Shown here piece by piece: positions 5,410 to 5,776 of a stretch of DNA of 5,776 bases. The stretch is from the NCBI GenBank assembly GCA_013815535.1, contig JACDGC010000284.1, positions 1 to 5,776 on the forward strand, read 5' to 3'. This DNA comes from Ktedonobacterales bacterium. GTDB lineage: Bacteria > Chloroflexota > Ktedonobacteria > Ktedonobacterales > JACDGC01. The notes under the pieces are model-generated. The model saw only the letters and a list, made by a program, of their open reading frames with translations. It did no database searches and was not told where the DNA came from. Position 1 is the first letter of the stretch. Each line of letters opens with the position of its first letter. The position numbers and the translations under genes were made by a program.

Positions 5410-5776
5410 ATGATTACGATTGTTGCGTATGACCCGCAATGGCCAGCAGAGTTTCAGCGCATCGCCGCGCCACTGCGCACGGCACTGGGTGCCCAGGCAC
5501 TGCGCATCGACCATATCGGATCGACGGCGGTGCCTGGGCTCGCCGCCAAAGACAAGATCGACATTCAGGTGACCCTGCACGATTTGACCAACACCGCTGC
5601 TGTCGTCGCGATGATCAGTGCCCTCGGGTATCAACCGTTTGGTGCGTTGATCACCCTGGATCATTGCCCGCCAGGGGCGAACGGACCAGCATCAGACTGG
5701 CAAAAGAGCCTGCTCACCTCTTTCCCCGATGGTCGTCCGCCCAACATCCATATTCGGGCGAGTGGGCGACCAAATC
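5410..5776 (+). CDS. GrpB family protein (UPF0157), N-terminal part, runs off the window
   Basis: 122 residues are visible and the frame is open at the right edge; full family members are about 170-200 residues. The N-terminal Y-D-P-x-W-P-A-E-F (7-15) and the core HIGSTAVPGLAAKDKIDIQV (35-54) are diagnostic. The G-S...D-x-I-D-I pattern is that of the nucleotidyltransferase superfamily, to which this family is related by fold. R-P-P-N-I-H-I-R at 109-116 matches the next conserved block. The biological role is not established; despite the name it is unrelated to the GrpE co-chaperone. Relatives are sometimes fused to CoaE (dephospho-CoA kinase) in actinobacteria. GAGG at 5395-5398 is 11 bases before the ATG, a little far. 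With the candidate promoter just upstream, the mRNA leader would be very short. Confidence 0.92.
   Translation, partial: MITIVAYDPQWPAEFQRIAAPLRTALGAQALRIDHIGSTAVPGLAAKDKIDIQVTLHDLTNTAAVVAMISALGYQPFGALITLDHCPPGANGPASDWQKSLLTSFPDGRPPNIHIRASGRPN

Noticed and set aside
1..5776. CRISPR array, insertion sequence or defence cluster
   Set aside because: No regularly spaced direct repeats, transposase-like protein or terminal inverted repeats were seen. Uma2 alone does not establish a defence system.

Overview
The window is about 58% GC by eye, with short intergenic gaps and genes on both strands. I infer a bacterium of the Chloroflexota or a similar group. The grounds are the BNR-repeat protein with SPNFATDKT-type linkers, the Uma2 nuclease and the base composition. 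No marker gene fixes the taxon.

Layout, left to right. Bases 1-750 are the 3' end of a secreted-looking Asp-box (BNR) beta-propeller gene, closed by a strong hairpin terminator at 771-810. A promoter-like stretch leads into a Uma2-family (DUF820) nuclease gene at 897-1475, clearly AT-richer than its neighbours. It converges, with only 15 bases between, on a minus-strand gene (1491-2513) whose C-terminal half aligns to thymidylate synthase. That protein keeps most nucleotide-contacting residues, but the catalytic cysteine position is Tyr and the base-selecting Asn is Asp. A divergent intergenic region with several inverted repeats (2514-2711) leads to a DUSP23-like dual-specificity phosphatase gene (2712-3209). 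A consensus sigma-70-type promoter (3254-3282) then drives a tRNA-Gln(UUG) gene (3377-3447). After a 279-base region with no convincing gene comes a CNNM/CorC-type membrane protein gene (3727-5271) with an unusual polar tail, closed by a second hairpin terminator. The window ends inside a GrpB-family (UPF0157) gene starting at 5410.

The genes do not form one recognisable pathway. Most appear to be single transcription units with their own promoter or terminator. The most unusual item is the cysteine-less thymidylate-synthase homologue. Its predicted contacts suggest a nucleotide-binding pseudoenzyme or an enzyme of altered chemistry, possibly with a cytosine preference. The divergently arranged phosphatase gene is the only neighbour that could share regulation with it.
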